Assembly (NCBI RefSeq): GCF_001902145.1
Contig: NZ_MRST01000023.1
Coordinates: 186,001-250,000, forward strand
Length of the DNA stretch: 64,000 nt
Direction of reading: 5' to 3'
Source of the DNA: Pseudomonas fluorescens
GTDB taxonomy: Bacteria; Pseudomonadota; Gammaproteobacteria; Pseudomonadales; Pseudomonadaceae
Below, piece by piece: positions 28,901 to 38,200 of the stretch (its first letter is position 1; every line of letters begins with the position of its first letter). The notes below the pieces were generated by a model, which did no database searches, was not told the DNA's origin, and saw only the letters and a list, made by a program, of their open reading frames with translations. Made by a program: the position numbers and the translations under genes.

Positions 28901-29793
28901 CGCCAGACCCGACCGCGCAGGCGGACGAAAACGCGCCGGACCCGCTGGCCGATATCGACCCAAAAAGCATTCCGGCGCTGGATATTGCCGTCGACCAGCT
29001 GTTCCAGGGCTCGGACCTGATCGGAGCCTGGTCGCTGAGGATCCGCCCCACCGCCAAGGGCCTGGCCTTCAATAACCTCGACCTTGGCCTCAAGGGCATG
29101 CTGCTCAAGGGCGCCGGGGGGTGGGAAGGTGCGCCAGGTGCCAGCAGCAGTTGGTACAAGGGCCGCCTCGATGGCCGCAACATTGCCGACGTGCTCAAGG
29201 GGTGGGGTTTTGCGCCTACGGTGACCAGCGAAGACTTTCATCTGGACGTGGATGGCCGCTGGCCGGGTTCGCCGGCCTGGGTCGGGCCCAAGCGGTTTTC
29301 CGGCAGCCTGGATGCCGCGTTCCGTAAAGGTCAGTTCGTCGAAGTGGAGGGCGGGGCCCAGGCATTACGAGTGTTTGGCCTGCTTAACTTCAACTCCATT
29401 GGCCGGCGTTTGCGTTTGGACTTTTCCGACTTGTTCGGCAAGGGCCTGAGCTACGACCGGGTCAAAGGCTTGTTGGCCGCCAGTAATGGCGTGTTCGTGA
29501 CCCGCGAGCCCATCACCATGACCGGGCCTTCCACCAATCTGGAGCTTAACGGCACCCTGGATCTGGTTGCCGATCGCGTCGACGCCAAATTGCTGGTCAC
29601 CTTGCCTGTGACCAACAACCTGCCGATTGCGGCGCTGATTGTCGGTGCGCCGGCCATTGGTGGTGCGCTGTTTTTGATCGACAAGCTGATCGGTGACCGG
29701 GTTTCGCGCTTCGCCAGTGTGCAATACAAGGTGCAAGGCCCCTGGAAGGATCCAAAAATCACCTTCGACAAGCCATTTGAAAAGCCAAACTGA
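25978..29793 (+). CDS. yhdP: YhdP family AsmA-like protein
   Basis: This 1271-residue protein has one N-terminal inner-membrane helix (about residues 11-30) and a very long periplasmic beta-rich body of the AsmA/DUF3971 type, ending in the AsmA-like segment VDAKLLVTLPVTNNLPIAAL. Members of this family (YhdP, TamB, YdbH) form hydrophobic grooves thought to carry phospholipids to the outer membrane. The size fits E. coli YhdP (about 1266). It follows rng after 78 nt in the same direction, a conserved neighbourhood. Confidence 0.93.
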   Translation: MERLIRFFAALTRWGLGLCALLLVLAAVYVSLGRELTPLVAEYRAEVEAKAQAALDTPLHIGSLEGRWSGFAPVLLAHDVMVGEGSSALRLDQVEVVPDMWASLLAREVRIAHLQVSGLQLSVKEDQDGRWTLQGLPVQDDQPLDPQQLLTRMQMVKRVSVLDSQVTLQPFDQAPVTVTYVGLSLHTGMSQQRLDARLTLPDGQPLAVSLRSRIRASQWQDAEVDAYLSLPQSDWAKWIPAKLTQQWKLTQLKAGGEFWLSWAKGTLQSAAVRLNSPQVKGSYADRKPVHLENLALTAYLQRSDTGLKVLFDSLAMNIGDTRWESRLQLQQSLATDKEQEVWKLQADRLDLTPITPLLNALAPLPEGFAKTVEHLKATGLLRNVLVDFRPQDTTDRKLSFAANLERVGFDAYFGAPAARNVSGSISGDLGQGELRMDSKDFSLHLYPIFAKPWQYIQANARLTWKLDKQGFTLIAPYIKVLGEEGKVAADFLIRLHFDHSQEDYMDLRVGMVDGDGRFTPKYLPAVLSPALDEWLRTAILKGAVDEGFFQYQGSLSHNALPASRNISLFFKVHDAELAFQPGWPHVNKVNGEVFVEESGVRILASKGQLLDTRVKDVYVNIPHAPAGGDSHLLLTGGFSGGLGDGLKILQEAPIGTASTFAGWKGEGDLQGSLDLDVPLAKGTEPKIVVDFKTDKARLQLAEPPLDLTQLKGDFRFDSAKGLSGQKISAQAFDRPITAQIFAEGKPGNISTRVTANGQVTVKRLTDWLKISQPLPVSGDIPYQLQVILDGADSQLMVNSNLKGVAVDLPAPFGMPASQGRDSTFRMTLQGAERRYWFDYGELANFTFAAPPDKFNDGRGELFLGDGDAVLPGAKGLRIRGVLSELDIDPWKKLVDRYAGNDPGGNAKQLLSGADFKVGKLTGFGTQFDQVSLQLDRKPAAWGLQLDSQQAKGAVNLPDAKGGPIAVNLKYVKLPAPDPTAQADENAPDPLADIDPKSIPALDIAVDQLFQGSDLIGAWSLRIRPTAKGLAFNNLDLGLKGMLLKGAGGWEGAPGASSSWYKGRLDGRNIADVLKGWGFAPTVTSEDFHLDVDGRWPGSPAWVGPKRFSGSLDAAFRKGQFVEVEGGAQALRVFGLLNFNSIGRRLRLDFSDLFGKGLSYDRVKGLLAASNGVFVTREPITMTGPSTNLELNGTLDLVADRVDAKLLVTLPVTNNLPIAALIVGAPAIGGALFLIDKLIGDRVSRFASVQYKVQGPWKDPKITFDKPFEKPN

Positions 29794-29841
29794 GAGCCTG
29801 TGGAGTAGCATGGCCCCATGCCCTGTATGGAGTGTCGGCCC

Positions 29842-30690
29842 ATGTCCTTTGCGGTAATTCAAATGGTCAGCCAGAGTGACGTGCTGGCCAACCTCGCCCA
29901 GGCTCGCCGCCTGCTGGAGCAGGCGGCGGCAGGTGGCGCGAAACTCGCGGTGCTGCCAGAGAACTTCGCGGCCATGGGGCGCCGCGACGTGGCCGACATT
30001 GGCCGCGCCGAGGCGTTGGGGCAAGGCCCTGTGCTGCCCTGGTTGAAACAGGCCGCCCGCGACCTCACCTTATGGATAGTCGCCGGCACATTGCCGCTGC
30101 CGCCCAAGGACCAGCCCCACGCCAAACCCAATGCTTGCTCGCTGCTGATCAATGATCAGGGTGAAATCGTCGCTCGCTACGACAAACTCCATCTGTTTGA
30201 TGTGGACGTGGCGGATGCTCGCGGTCGTTATCGCGAATCTGACGACTATGCTTTCGGTAACCATGTGGTGGTGGCGGATACGCCGGTGGGCCGTGTGGGG
30301 TTGACGGTGTGTTACGACCTGCGTTTCCCCGAACTGTACAGCGAGTTGCGTGCGGCGGGGGCTGAACTGATTACCGCGCCCTCGGCCTTCACGGCGGTGA
30401 CCGGGGCTGCACACTGGGATGTGCTGATTCGCGCACGAGCCATCGAAACCCAGTGCTACCTGCTGGCAGCCGCCCAGGGCGGTGTGCACCCAGGCCCACG
30501 GGAAACTTTTGGCCACGCGGCGATTGTCGACCCTTGGGGCCGAGTGCTGGCGCAACAGGATCAAGGCGAAGCGGTGTTACTGGCCGAACGCGACAGCAGT
30601 GAACAGGCGTCGATACGGACGCGCATGCCGGTGGCCAATCACCGGCGCTTTTTTTCGCAGGGCGCGCAGCGGCCTGCTTCAGAACGATGA
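29842..30690 (+). CDS. Nitrilase-superfamily amidase, Nit1/deaminated-glutathione-amidase type
   Basis: A 282-residue carbon-nitrogen hydrolase with the Glu-Lys-Cys triad in [18 protein letters not shown] and [12 protein letters not shown]. Homologues of this form hydrolyse deaminated glutathione, a metabolite-repair reaction. The frame opens at 29818, but ATG 29842 (MSFAVIQ) is the family start and has GGAG 9 nt upstream. It lies between yhdP and tldD in one transcript, a conserved order in pseudomonads. Substrate assignment is from subfamily resemblance only. Confidence 0.88.
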   Translation: MSFAVIQMVSQSDVLANLAQARRLLEQAAAGGAKLAVLPENFAAMGRRDVADIGRAEALGQGPVLPWLKQAARDLTLWIVAGTLPLPPKDQPHAKPNACSLLINDQGEIVARYDKLHLFDVDVADARGRYRESDDYAFGNHVVVADTPVGRVGLTVCYDLRFPELYSELRAAGAELITAPSAFTAVTGAAHWDVLIRARAIETQCYLLAAAQGGVHPGPRETFGHAAIVDPWGRVLAQQDQGEAVLLAERDSSEQASIRTRMPVANHRRFFSQGAQRPASER

Positions 30691-30706
30691 ATTTAAGGCC
30701 AAACCT

Positions 30707-32149
30707 ATGAGCGAGTTGTTGTCCTCAGTCAGTGATCACCTCCTGGCACCCGGTGGCGTGACCATCGAAAGCCTGCAAACCGTGCTCGGCGATCTGGCCG
30801 GGCCGGGTATCGACGCGGCTGACCTGTATTTCCAGGGGCAGATTTCCGAGTCCTGGGCGTTGGAAGATGGGATCGTCAAGGAAGGCAGTTTCAACCTTGA
30901 CCAGGGCGTAGGCGTTCGCGCGCAATCGGGTGAGAAGACCGGCTTTGCCTACAGCAATGCGATCACCCTGGAGGCCTTGGGCCTGGCGGCGCGTGCTGCC
31001 CGTTCGATTTCCCGTGCCGGCCAGAATGGCACGGTGCAGGCTTTCAGTACCCAGGACGTGGCGCAGTTGTATGCGCCGGATAACCCATTGGAAGTGATCA
31101 GCCGTGCGGAAAAGGTCGAGCTGCTCAAGCGTATCGACGCTGCTACCCGTGCCTTGGACCCGCGTATCCAGCAAGTGACCGTGAGCATGGCTGGCGTGTG
31201 GGAGCGCATCCTCGTGGCGTCCACCGACGGTGGGCTGGCGGCGGATGTACGGCCGCTGGTGCGTTTCAATGTGAGTGTGATCGTCGAACAGAACGGGCGG
31301 CGCGAACGCGGTGGTCATGGCGGCGGCGGGCGCACCGACTACCGTTATTTCCTTGCTGACGACCGTGCCATGGGCTATGCCCGTGAGGCGCTGCGCCAGG
31401 CATTGGTCAACCTGGAAGCGATACCGGCGCCGGCCGGTACCTTGCCGGTGGTGCTGGGTTCGGGTTGGTCTGGCGTATTGCTCCACGAAGCCGTGGGCCA
31501 TGGCCTGGAAGGCGATTTCAACCGCAAGGGCAGTTCCGCCTACAGCGGGCGCATGGGCGAAATGGTTGCGTCCAAGCTGTGCACCATTGTCGATGACGGC
31601 ACCCTGGCCGGCCGCCGTGGTTCGCTGAGTGTCGATGACGAAGGCACGCCGACCGAATGCACCACCCTGATCGAGAACGGCGTGCTCAAGGGTTACATGC
31701 AAGACAAGCTCAACGCCCGTCTGATGGGCGTGGCACGCACCGGTAATGGCCGTCGTGAATCCTATGCGCATCTGCCAATGCCGCGCATGACCAACACCTA
31801 CATGCTCGGTGGCCAAAGCGATCCGGCGGAAATCATTGCCTCGGTCAAACGCGGTATCTACTGCGCCAACCTCGGCGGCGGCCAGGTGGATATCACCAGC
31901 GGCAAGTTCGTGTTCTCCACCAGCGAGGCGTACCTGATCGAAGACGGCAAGATTACCGCGCCGGTCAAAGGGGCGACGCTGATTGGTAACGGGCCGGAAG
32001 CCATGAGCAAGGTGTCGATGGTCGGTAACGACCTGTCGCTGGACAGCGGCGTGGGCACGTGCGGCAAGGATGGGCAGTCGGTACCGGTAGGTGTCGGCCA
32101 GCCAACGTTGAAAATTGATGCGATCACCGTGGGTGGCACGGGATCGTAG
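30707..32149 (+). CDS. tldD: Metalloprotease subunit TldD
   Basis: This 480-residue catalytic half of the TldD/TldE protease degrades unfolded peptides and matures microcin B17- and CcdA-type substrates. The zinc motif HExxxH is visible in [16 protein letters not shown], with further ligand region [14 protein letters not shown]. Its partner TldE is encoded by pmbA, 0.7 kb downstream across darP. ATG 30707 begins [13 protein letters not shown]; a longer upstream frame overlaps the nitrilase gene and is not credible. Confidence 0.96.
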   Translation: MSELLSSVSDHLLAPGGVTIESLQTVLGDLAGPGIDAADLYFQGQISESWALEDGIVKEGSFNLDQGVGVRAQSGEKTGFAYSNAITLEALGLAARAARSISRAGQNGTVQAFSTQDVAQLYAPDNPLEVISRAEKVELLKRIDAATRALDPRIQQVTVSMAGVWERILVASTDGGLAADVRPLVRFNVSVIVEQNGRRERGGHGGGGRTDYRYFLADDRAMGYAREALRQALVNLEAIPAPAGTLPVVLGSGWSGVLLHEAVGHGLEGDFNRKGSSAYSGRMGEMVASKLCTIVDDGTLAGRRGSLSVDDEGTPTECTTLIENGVLKGYMQDKLNARLMGVARTGNGRRESYAHLPMPRMTNTYMLGGQSDPAEIIASVKRGIYCANLGGGQVDITSGKFVFSTSEAYLIEDGKITAPVKGATLIGNGPEAMSKVSMVGNDLSLDSGVGTCGKDGQSVPVGVGQPTLKIDAITVGGTGS

Positions 32150-32161
32150 GAACCGGAGCTT

Positions 32162-32184
32162 CGGGTGGCGAAGACCGCCACCCG
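32162..32184. terminator. Hairpin between convergent tldD and darP
   Basis: CGGGTGGC and GCCACCCG form an 8-bp stem in the 45-nt gap between convergent genes. There is no T run, so termination is uncertain. Confidence 0.35.
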
Positions 32185-32194
32185 GGGAAGAGGA

Positions 32195-32716
32195 TCAGCG
32201 CAGGCCGCGTTGAGTCTCGTCCAGCTCACGGATGTACTTGAAGATTTTACGGCTGGTGGCCGGCGCCTTGTTATGCGCCAGTTCATGCTGGGCCTGACGG
32301 ATCAGGGAGCGCAATTGCTGGCGGTCCGCGTCCGGGTAGTCCAGTACGAATTTCTCCAGCACCGCGTCATCGCCCGAGATCAGGCGGTCACGCCACCGTT
32401 CCAGGTTGTGGAAGCGTTCGTTGTACTGGCGAGTGGAGGCATCGGTTTGATCGAGCAAAGTCAGAATGGCGTCAATGTCTTGGTCGCGCATCAGTTTGCC
32501 GATAAACGAGATGTGCCGTTTACGCGCGATATTCGCGGTGTGCTTGGGCGCATCGGCCAGGGCCCGACGCATTTCGTCGGTCAGTGGCAGTTTGGCAACC
32601 AAATCCTTTTTGAGCGTTGTAAGGCGCTCGCCAAGGTCAACCAGAGCATGCAGCTCACGTTTGACCTGGGTTTTGCTTTTCTCCCCATCGAGGGAGTCGT
32701 CGTAAGAATCAACCAT
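32195..32716 (-). CDS. darP: Ribosome-associated protein DarP (YjgA)
   Basis: This 173-residue highly charged helical protein of the YjgA/DUF615 family helps late 50S subunit maturation. [18 protein letters not shown] and the [16 protein letters not shown] motif are family marks. ATG 32716 is used; a TTG 15 nt upstream is possible but has no better ribosome site. It runs opposite to its neighbours tldD and pmbA, a conserved three-gene arrangement in pseudomonads. Confidence 0.93.
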   Translation of the reverse strand: MVDSYDDSLDGEKSKTQVKRELHALVDLGERLTTLKKDLVAKLPLTDEMRRALADAPKHTANIARKRHISFIGKLMRDQDIDAILTLLDQTDASTRQYNERFHNLERWRDRLISGDDAVLEKFVLDYPDADRQQLRSLIRQAQHELAHNKAPATSRKIFKYIRELDETQRGLR

Positions 32717-32824
32717 GGTGGCAGTCCGCAAAGAAACGCCGCCATGATAACCAGTCGGGGGCCGCTTGTCCGGCCCGGTCGCTCGATGGCCTTAACCGAA
32801 AGCAGAATTTGAGTGGAGAAAACC

Positions 32825-34171
32825 ATGAGTGCAGCCCAAAGCGTCGGTCCACAAGCGTTACCGGCACTGCAGGAACAAGTCGAGCAGATCCTTGCCGAGG
32901 CCAAGCGCCAGGGGGCCAGCGCCTGTGAAGTGGCGGTGTCGCTGGAGCAAGGGTTGTCGACTTCGGTGCGCCAGCGGGAAGTGGAAACGGTTGAATTCAA
33001 TCGCGACCAAGGGTTTGGCATTACCTTGTATGCGGGCCAGCGCAAAGGCTCGGCCAGCACTTCCGCCAGTGGCCCTGAGGCGATTCGCGAGACCGTCGCC
33101 GCAGCACTGGCGATTGCCAAGCACACGTCCGAGGATGAAAGCTCAGGCCTGGCTGACAAGGCGCTGATGGCCAAGGATGTGCAGGATTTCGACCTGTTCC
33201 ATGCCTGGAATATCACTCCTGAGCAAGCCATCGAGCTGGCGCTGACCTGCGAAGCGGCAGCCTTCGATGCCGATGCCCGCATCAAGAATGCGGACGGCAC
33301 CACCTTGAGCACCCATCAGGGTTGCCGCGTCTACGGCAACAGCCATGGCTTTATCGGTGGTTATGCCTCCACGCGTCACAGCCTCAGTTGCGTGATGATT
33401 GCCGAAGCCAACGGGCAGATGCAGCGTGATTACTGGTATGACGTCAACCGCCAAGGCGAGTTGTTGGCAGACCCTGCAAGCATTGGCCAGCGTGCGGCGC
33501 AACGGGCTGCGAGCCGCCTGGGTGCACGTCCGGTGCCCACATGCGAAGTGCCTGTGCTGTTTTCCGCAGAGCTGGCCGGTGGTTTATTTGGCAGCTTCCT
33601 GGGCGCGATTTCCGGTGGCAACCTGTATCGCAAGTCTTCGTTCCTGGAAGGCGCCATCGGCCAGAAGTTGTTCCCAGAGTGGCTGACCATTGACGAGCGC
33701 CCGCATCTGATGCGCGCGATGGGCAGTTCGTCGTTCGACGGCGATGGCCTGGCGACCTATGCTAAACCGTTTGTCGAGCAGGGTGAGCTGGTGTCCTATG
33801 TGCTGGGCACTTATGCCGGTCGCAAGTTGGGCCTGCCAAGCACCGCTAACGCGGGCGGCGTGCATAACCTGTTCGTGACCCACGGTGATGAAGACCAGGC
33901 AGCGTTGTTGCGGCGGATGGGGCGTGGGTTGCTGGTGACTGAACTGATGGGCCATGGCCTGAACATGGTTACTGGTGACTACTCGCGTGGTGCGGCGGGC
34001 TTCTGGGTGGAGAATGGCGAGATTCAGTTTGCCGTCCAGGAAGTGACCATCGCCGGCAATATGCGCGATATGTTCAAGCAGATCGTCGCCGTGGGGAACG
34101 ACCTGGAGCTACGCAGCAATATCCGCACAGGTTCGGTGCTTATCGAACGCATGACGGTCGCTGGCAGCTAA
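32825..34171 (+). CDS. pmbA: Metalloprotease subunit TldE (PmbA)
   Basis: This 448-residue non-catalytic partner of TldD forms the chamber of the heterodimeric protease. It has the U62 family fold but, as expected, lacks HExxxH; the corresponding segment is GLLVTELMGHGLN. ATG 32825 with GTGGAGA upstream is chosen over GTG 32813. A terminator follows. tldD and pmbA are not in one operon here, being separated by the opposing darP. Confidence 0.95.
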   Translation: MSAAQSVGPQALPALQEQVEQILAEAKRQGASACEVAVSLEQGLSTSVRQREVETVEFNRDQGFGITLYAGQRKGSASTSASGPEAIRETVAAALAIAKHTSEDESSGLADKALMAKDVQDFDLFHAWNITPEQAIELALTCEAAAFDADARIKNADGTTLSTHQGCRVYGNSHGFIGGYASTRHSLSCVMIAEANGQMQRDYWYDVNRQGELLADPASIGQRAAQRAASRLGARPVPTCEVPVLFSAELAGGLFGSFLGAISGGNLYRKSSFLEGAIGQKLFPEWLTIDERPHLMRAMGSSSFDGDGLATYAKPFVEQGELVSYVLGTYAGRKLGLPSTANAGGVHNLFVTHGDEDQAALLRRMGRGLLVTELMGHGLNMVTGDYSRGAAGFWVENGEIQFAVQEVTIAGNMRDMFKQIVAVGNDLELRSNIRTGSVLIERMTVAGS

Positions 34172-34190
34172 TCCCTCCCGCACGTCCTGA

Positions 34191-34227
34191 AAGGCGCGCC
34201 ATCGCAAAGATGGCGCGCCTTTTTTAT
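34191..34227 (+). terminator. Intrinsic terminator of pmbA
   Basis: A 13-bp perfect stem (AAGGCGCGCCATC, 34191-34203; complement 34209-34221) runs into six T. It isolates the Fur-controlled operon that follows. Confidence 0.92.
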
Positions 34228-34267
34228 TGCGCCTCTTTTGGCAGGATTAATGGGCTGCTCTTGTTTT

Positions 34268-34303
34268 GATTCTCAATATCATTTAATAATAAATATCATT
34301 ACC
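34268..34303. promoter_or_regulatory. Tandem Fur boxes at the fagA-fumC-sodA promoter
   Basis: Two 19-bp matches to the classical Fur box overlap by two bases: 34268-34286 (11 of 19) and 34285-34303 (14 of 19, AATAATAAATATCATTACC). A promoter-like pair, TTGTTT (34261-34266) and AATAAT (34285-34290, 18-nt spacer), lies under them, so Fe-Fur would block transcription. This agrees with the known iron-repressed fagA-fumC-orfX-sodA operon of P. aeruginosa. Confidence 0.7.
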
Positions 34304-34318
34304 GAATGAGTGTGGCTC

Positions 34319-34714
34319 ATGAGTTCTGTCCTGCATGAGGATCCCTATCTGGAAAGCTGGCGTTGGATGAGCCGCCAGATTCGCTGTGGCCTGGATCCCA
34401 ATGAACCCCGCCTGATTGAGCATTACCTGAACGAAGGTCGGTACCTGGCGTGTTGCACCGCAACCCATCCGTGGACGATCGCTGAAACCTCATTTCGTTT
34501 GTTGATCGACACCGCCGCTGATGTCGCCTTGCCCTGGCATTGGCGCTCCCTGTGCCTGGACCAGGCCTGGCGGCCACTGCGCGACCTGGAAAAACTCTCC
34601 CACTGTGCCTGCCGCCTCAAGCGCTGGCAGACCTTTGCCTGGCAATTGGCGAGCTGCGAATTACTGCCTTCGATTTCCGTTTCTGACTTGGTGCAAGGAT
34701 CTAATGATGAGTAA
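34319..34714 (+). CDS. fagA: Fur-associated protein FagA
   Basis: This 131-residue protein is the first gene of the iron-starvation operon. No catalytic motif is visible. It is rich in Trp, Cys and His (WRWMSRQIRCGLDPNEP, HYLNEGRYLACCTATHPW) and predicted helical and soluble. The position between the Fur boxes and fumC identifies it as the FagA orthologue, whose biochemical role is unknown. ATG 34319 is used; GTG 34310 would add three residues. Its stop overlaps the fumC start, implying coupled translation. Confidence 0.8.
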   Translation: MSSVLHEDPYLESWRWMSRQIRCGLDPNEPRLIEHYLNEGRYLACCTATHPWTIAETSFRLLIDTAADVALPWHWRSLCLDQAWRPLRDLEKLSHCACRLKRWQTFAWQLASCELLPSISVSDLVQGSNDE

Positions 34715-36083
34715 CACCCGTATCGAACGCGACAGCATGGGCGAACTGCATGTGCCGCAAGAAGCTTTGTATGGCGCACAAACACAGCGTGCGGTGAACA
34801 ACTTTCCGATCAGTCATCAACCCATGCCGGCGCAATTCATCCGCGCGCTGATCCTGGCCAAGACAGCCGCGGCCAAGGTCAACGTCGACCTCAAGCAAAT
34901 CAGCGAAGGGCAGGGCAGGGCCATTGTCGATGCTGCCCAAGGCTTGCTGGAAGGTGACTACATGCAGCACTTCCCGGTGGATATCTTCCAGACCGGCTCC
35001 GGCACCAGCTCCAACATGAACGCCAACGAAGTGATCGCGACCCTTGCCAGCCGTTTGCTCGGCGAGGCGGTCAACCCCAATGACCACGTCAATTGTGGTC
35101 AGAGCAGTAACGACATCATCCCAACCACCATCCACGTCAGTGCCGCGTTGGTGCTGCACGAGCAAACGCTGCCGGCCCTGCTGCATCTGGTGCAAGTCAT
35201 CGAGCAAAAAGCCGAGGCGGTTCATCCGTTCATCAAGACCGGCCGCACGCATTTGATGGACGCCATGCCGGTGCGCATGAGCCAGGTGCTGAACGGCTGG
35301 GCGCAGCAGCTCAAGGCCAATATCGGTCACTTGCAGGACCTGCTACCGGCGCTGCAAGCATTGGCTCAGGGCGGCACGGCGGTCGGTACCGGGATCAACG
35401 CACACCCCGAGTTTGCCGGGCGCTTCAGCCAGCAGATGAGCCTTTTGACCGGGGTGAAGTTCGCGCCCGGCAAGAACCTGTTTGCGCTGATTGGCTCCCA
35501 GGACACCGCCGTTGCAGTCTCTGGCCAGTTGAAAACCACAGCGGTGTCGCTGATGAAGATCGCCAATGACCTGCGCTGGATGAACTCCGGGCCATTGGCC
35601 GGCCTGGGTGAAATCGAGCTGGAGGCGCTGCAGCCGGGTTCGTCGATCATGCCGGGCAAGGTCAACCCGGTCATTCCGGAAGCGACCGCCATGGTGGCCG
35701 CCCAGGTTATCGGCAATGACACAGCGATTACGGTGGCCGGTCAATCGGGGAATTTCGAGCTGAATGTGATGCTGCCGATCATTGCCCAAAACCTGCTCAG
35801 CAGCCTGGAATTGCTGGCCAATGCCAGCCGGTTGCTGGCGGACAAGGCCATTGCCAGCTTCAAGGTCAATGAGCCCAAGCTCAAGGAAGCACTGTCGCGC
35901 AATCCAATCCTGGTCACCGCACTTAACCCGATCATCGGCTACCAGAAAGCCGCTGAAATCGCCAAGAAGGCGTATCAGCAAGGCCGCCCGGTGATCGATG
36001 TCGCCCTCGAACACACCGACCTGCCTCGCAGCCAACTGGAAGTCCTGCTGGACCCGGAAAAGCTTACCGCCGGCGGCGTTTAA
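34707..36083 (+). CDS. fumC: Class II fumarate hydratase (iron-independent)
   Basis: A 458-residue enzyme of the fumarase/aspartase superfamily catalysing fumarate to L-malate without an iron-sulfur cluster. The signature GSSIMPGKVNP holds the catalytic serine loop, and SGTSSNMNANEV and GRTHLMDAMPV form the other active-site parts. ATG 34707 has AAGGA 7 nt upstream; ATG 34704 is the alternative. It replaces the Fe-S fumarase when iron is low, consistent with the Fur boxes. Confidence 0.96.
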   Translation: MSNTRIERDSMGELHVPQEALYGAQTQRAVNNFPISHQPMPAQFIRALILAKTAAAKVNVDLKQISEGQGRAIVDAAQGLLEGDYMQHFPVDIFQTGSGTSSNMNANEVIATLASRLLGEAVNPNDHVNCGQSSNDIIPTTIHVSAALVLHEQTLPALLHLVQVIEQKAEAVHPFIKTGRTHLMDAMPVRMSQVLNGWAQQLKANIGHLQDLLPALQALAQGGTAVGTGINAHPEFAGRFSQQMSLLTGVKFAPGKNLFALIGSQDTAVAVSGQLKTTAVSLMKIANDLRWMNSGPLAGLGEIELEALQPGSSIMPGKVNPVIPEATAMVAAQVIGNDTAITVAGQSGNFELNVMLPIIAQNLLSSLELLANASRLLADKAIASFKVNEPKLKEALSRNPILVTALNPIIGYQKAAEIAKKAYQQGRPVIDVALEHTDLPRSQLEVLLDPEKLTAGGV

Positions 36084-36110
36084 TCAACGACCCTGCTTTG
36101 GAGGCTCACC

Positions 36111-36539
36111 ATGGAGCACTGGAAACGCACGATCGAACGGGCCAATCGCTGCTTTATGGCAGGTGAGCTGGTTGACGCTCGCGAGGCCTATCTGCAAGCC
36201 CTGGCCCTGGCCCAAGTGTTGTTCGAACGCTGGGCGGATGCTGACGAAGCAGTGGCGGCTTGCGTCATTTCCCATCACAACCTGGCGGACCTGCACTTGC
36301 GCCTGAACCAGCCAGAGGAAAGCGCGGAATACCTCTGCGCTATCCATCAGCGCCTTTTACAGACCATGCAGGACCCACGCCTCAGCCCGTCATTGCGCGA
36401 GGCCGCGCTGCGCCAGAGCAGCAAGACCTACGTCGAGCTGCTGAATTTCATCAGCGATCACGGCGAATACCCACGCACTCATCGGCTGCTGGGCAGCGCT
36501 GCGACGCACACGTCTACGCCTCAATATGGAGCACATTGA
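36111..36539 (+). CDS. OrfX of the fagA-fumC-sodA operon (helical repeat protein)
   Basis: A 142-residue all-helical protein with TPR-like spacing: [25 protein letters not shown] and [20 protein letters not shown] read as two paired helices. A good ribosome site (GGAGG) precedes ATG. It sits between fumC and sodA exactly as P. aeruginosa orfX does. A scaffolding or chaperone role for metal-independent enzymes would fit, but no function is shown by the sequence. Confidence 0.8.
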   Translation: MEHWKRTIERANRCFMAGELVDAREAYLQALALAQVLFERWADADEAVAACVISHHNLADLHLRLNQPEESAEYLCAIHQRLLQTMQDPRLSPSLREAALRQSSKTYVELLNFISDHGEYPRTHRLLGSAATHTSTPQYGAH

Positions 36540-36540
36540 T

Positions 36541-37152
36541 ATGACCTATACCTTGCCGGCCTTGCCTTACGCCTACGACGCCCTCGAGCCGCATATCGAC
36601 GCGCAAACCATGGAAATTCACTACACCAAACACCACCAGACCTACATCAATAACCTCAATGCCGCGGTCGAGGGGACCGAGTTCGCCGGCTGGCCGGTGG
36701 AGAAGCTGGTGTCCAGCGTTCAAACATTGCCGGAGAAATTACGCGCTGCCGTGGTCAACCAAGGAGGCGGGCATGCAAACCACTCATTGTTCTGGGCGGT
36801 CATGTCACCGACAGGGGGCGGCAAACCCGAGGGCGCGCTGGGCAAGGCCATCGACGAACAACTTGGCGGCTTCGACAGCTTCAAGGACGCGTTTACCAAG
36901 GCGGCGTTGACGCGTTTTGGCAGCGGCTGGGCCTGGTTGAGCGTTACGCCACAGAAAACGCTGGTGGTGGAAAGTAGTGGCAATCAGGACAGCCCTCTGA
37001 TGAACGGTAATACGCCGGTCCTGGGCCTGGATGTCTGGGAGCATGCTTACTACCTGCAATATCAAAACCGACGACCGGAGTACATCAATGCGTTCTACAG
37101 CGTCATCAACTGGCCGGAGGTTGCCGCGCGCTATCAGGCTGCTCTGGCCTGA
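36541..37152 (+). CDS. sodA: Manganese superoxide dismutase
   Basis: A 203-residue SOD. Metal ligands are His27, His81, Asp164 ([10 protein letters not shown]) and His168. The second-shell Gln in [11 protein letters not shown] (Gln149) is the mark of the Mn type; Fe enzymes have a different residue pattern there. It is the fourth gene of the Fur-controlled operon, one base after the orfX stop codon. Mn-SOD protects when iron for Fe-SOD is lacking. Confidence 0.96.
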   Translation: MTYTLPALPYAYDALEPHIDAQTMEIHYTKHHQTYINNLNAAVEGTEFAGWPVEKLVSSVQTLPEKLRAAVVNQGGGHANHSLFWAVMSPTGGGKPEGALGKAIDEQLGGFDSFKDAFTKAALTRFGSGWAWLSVTPQKTLVVESSGNQDSPLMNGNTPVLGLDVWEHAYYLQYQNRRPEYINAFYSVINWPEVAARYQAALA

Positions 37153-37184
37153 CATTCACTCCATAACAAGATCTAAGGCCGACT

Positions 37185-38078
37185 ATGGGCACGCAAACAC
37201 TGGCGATCGGTAGCCTACGAATGTTTCGTTATGCGTTTGGCTCGCTGCTGCTATTGGCAGGTACTGCGTTACTGGTGGCCCATGGGCTGGCCTGGCTGAA
37301 CCTGGAACCGCGCATCCTGCGTGCTTTGCAGGGCGGAGCGATCTGCGCGCTCGGCACGGCGCTGGGCGCGGTGCCGGTGTTGGTGATTCGGCGGATGCCG
37401 ATGGCACTGAGCGATACCCTGCTGGGCTTCGGGGCGGGTGTAATGCTGGCGGCGACCGCTTTTTCCCTGGTGGTGCCGGGTATCGCCGCCGCTGAAAGCC
37501 TGGGGCTTTCACCCTGGGGCGCCGGTGGCCTGATCAGCTTCGGCATCATGCTCGGGGCGTTCGCCCTGTACCTAGTGGACCGTAAAGTCTCCGGCGCCAG
37601 CCCGGAAATGCTGGTGGGTACACCGGATAAACCGGTTATCCCGCCGCGCATTTGGTTATTCGTGTTTGCCATCATTGCGCACAACATCCCGGAAGGCATG
37701 GCGGTGGGTGTTTCTGCGGGCGGGGGCATGGCGGATGCCGACAGTCTCGCCATGGGCATTGCCCTGCAGGATGTCCCTGAAGGGCTGGTGATCGCACTGG
37801 TATTGGCTGGGGCCGGAATGTCGCGGATCAAAGCCTTTTTGATTGGCGCTGCATCAGGCCTGGTTGAACCGGTATTTGCGGTGCTCTGTGCATGGCTGGT
37901 GAGCCTTGCCGAAGTGTTGTTGCCGCTGGGTTTGGCGCTGGCCGCCGGGGCAATGTTGCTGGTAGTGACTCATGAAGTCATCCCCGAGTCGCGCCGCAAT
38001 GGCCATGAAAAGCTCGCCAGCCTTGGGTTGTGCGTCGGGTTTTGTCTGATGATGGTGATGGATACGGCGTTGGGCTGA
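37185..38078 (+). CDS. ZIP-family metal transporter
   Basis: A 297-residue inner-membrane protein with about eight helices of the GufA branch of ZIP. The binuclear metal site is visible as HNIPEGMAVG in helix 4 and QDVPEGLVIA in helix 5, as in the structurally known Bordetella ZIP. It follows sodA after 32 nt with AAGGC upstream, so it is probably the last gene of the iron-starvation operon and may import Mn, Fe or Zn. A REP element follows. Confidence 0.9.
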   Translation: MGTQTLAIGSLRMFRYAFGSLLLLAGTALLVAHGLAWLNLEPRILRALQGGAICALGTALGAVPVLVIRRMPMALSDTLLGFGAGVMLAATAFSLVVPGIAAAESLGLSPWGAGGLISFGIMLGAFALYLVDRKVSGASPEMLVGTPDKPVIPPRIWLFVFAIIAHNIPEGMAVGVSAGGGMADADSLAMGIALQDVPEGLVIALVLAGAGMSRIKAFLIGAASGLVEPVFAVLCAWLVSLAEVLLPLGLALAAGAMLLVVTHEVIPESRRNGHEKLASLGLCVGFCLMMVMDTALG

Positions 38079-38093
38079 GGGTGGCTTTATCTA

Positions 38094-38193
38094 TGTAGGA
38101 GCGAGCTTGCTCGCGAAAAACCTGAGAGCACTGCGTTAAACCAGGATGCCCGCGTTATCGTTGACGTTATTCGCGAGCAAGCTCGCTCCTACA
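38094..38193. repeat. REP element, class with conserved interior
   Basis: Arms 38094-38117 and 38170-38193 are perfect complements. The interior carries GCGTTATCGTTGACGT, identical to the 50211-50310 copy. It separates convergent zip and ptsO. Confidence 0.9.
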
Positions 38194-38200
38194 GTAGGGG

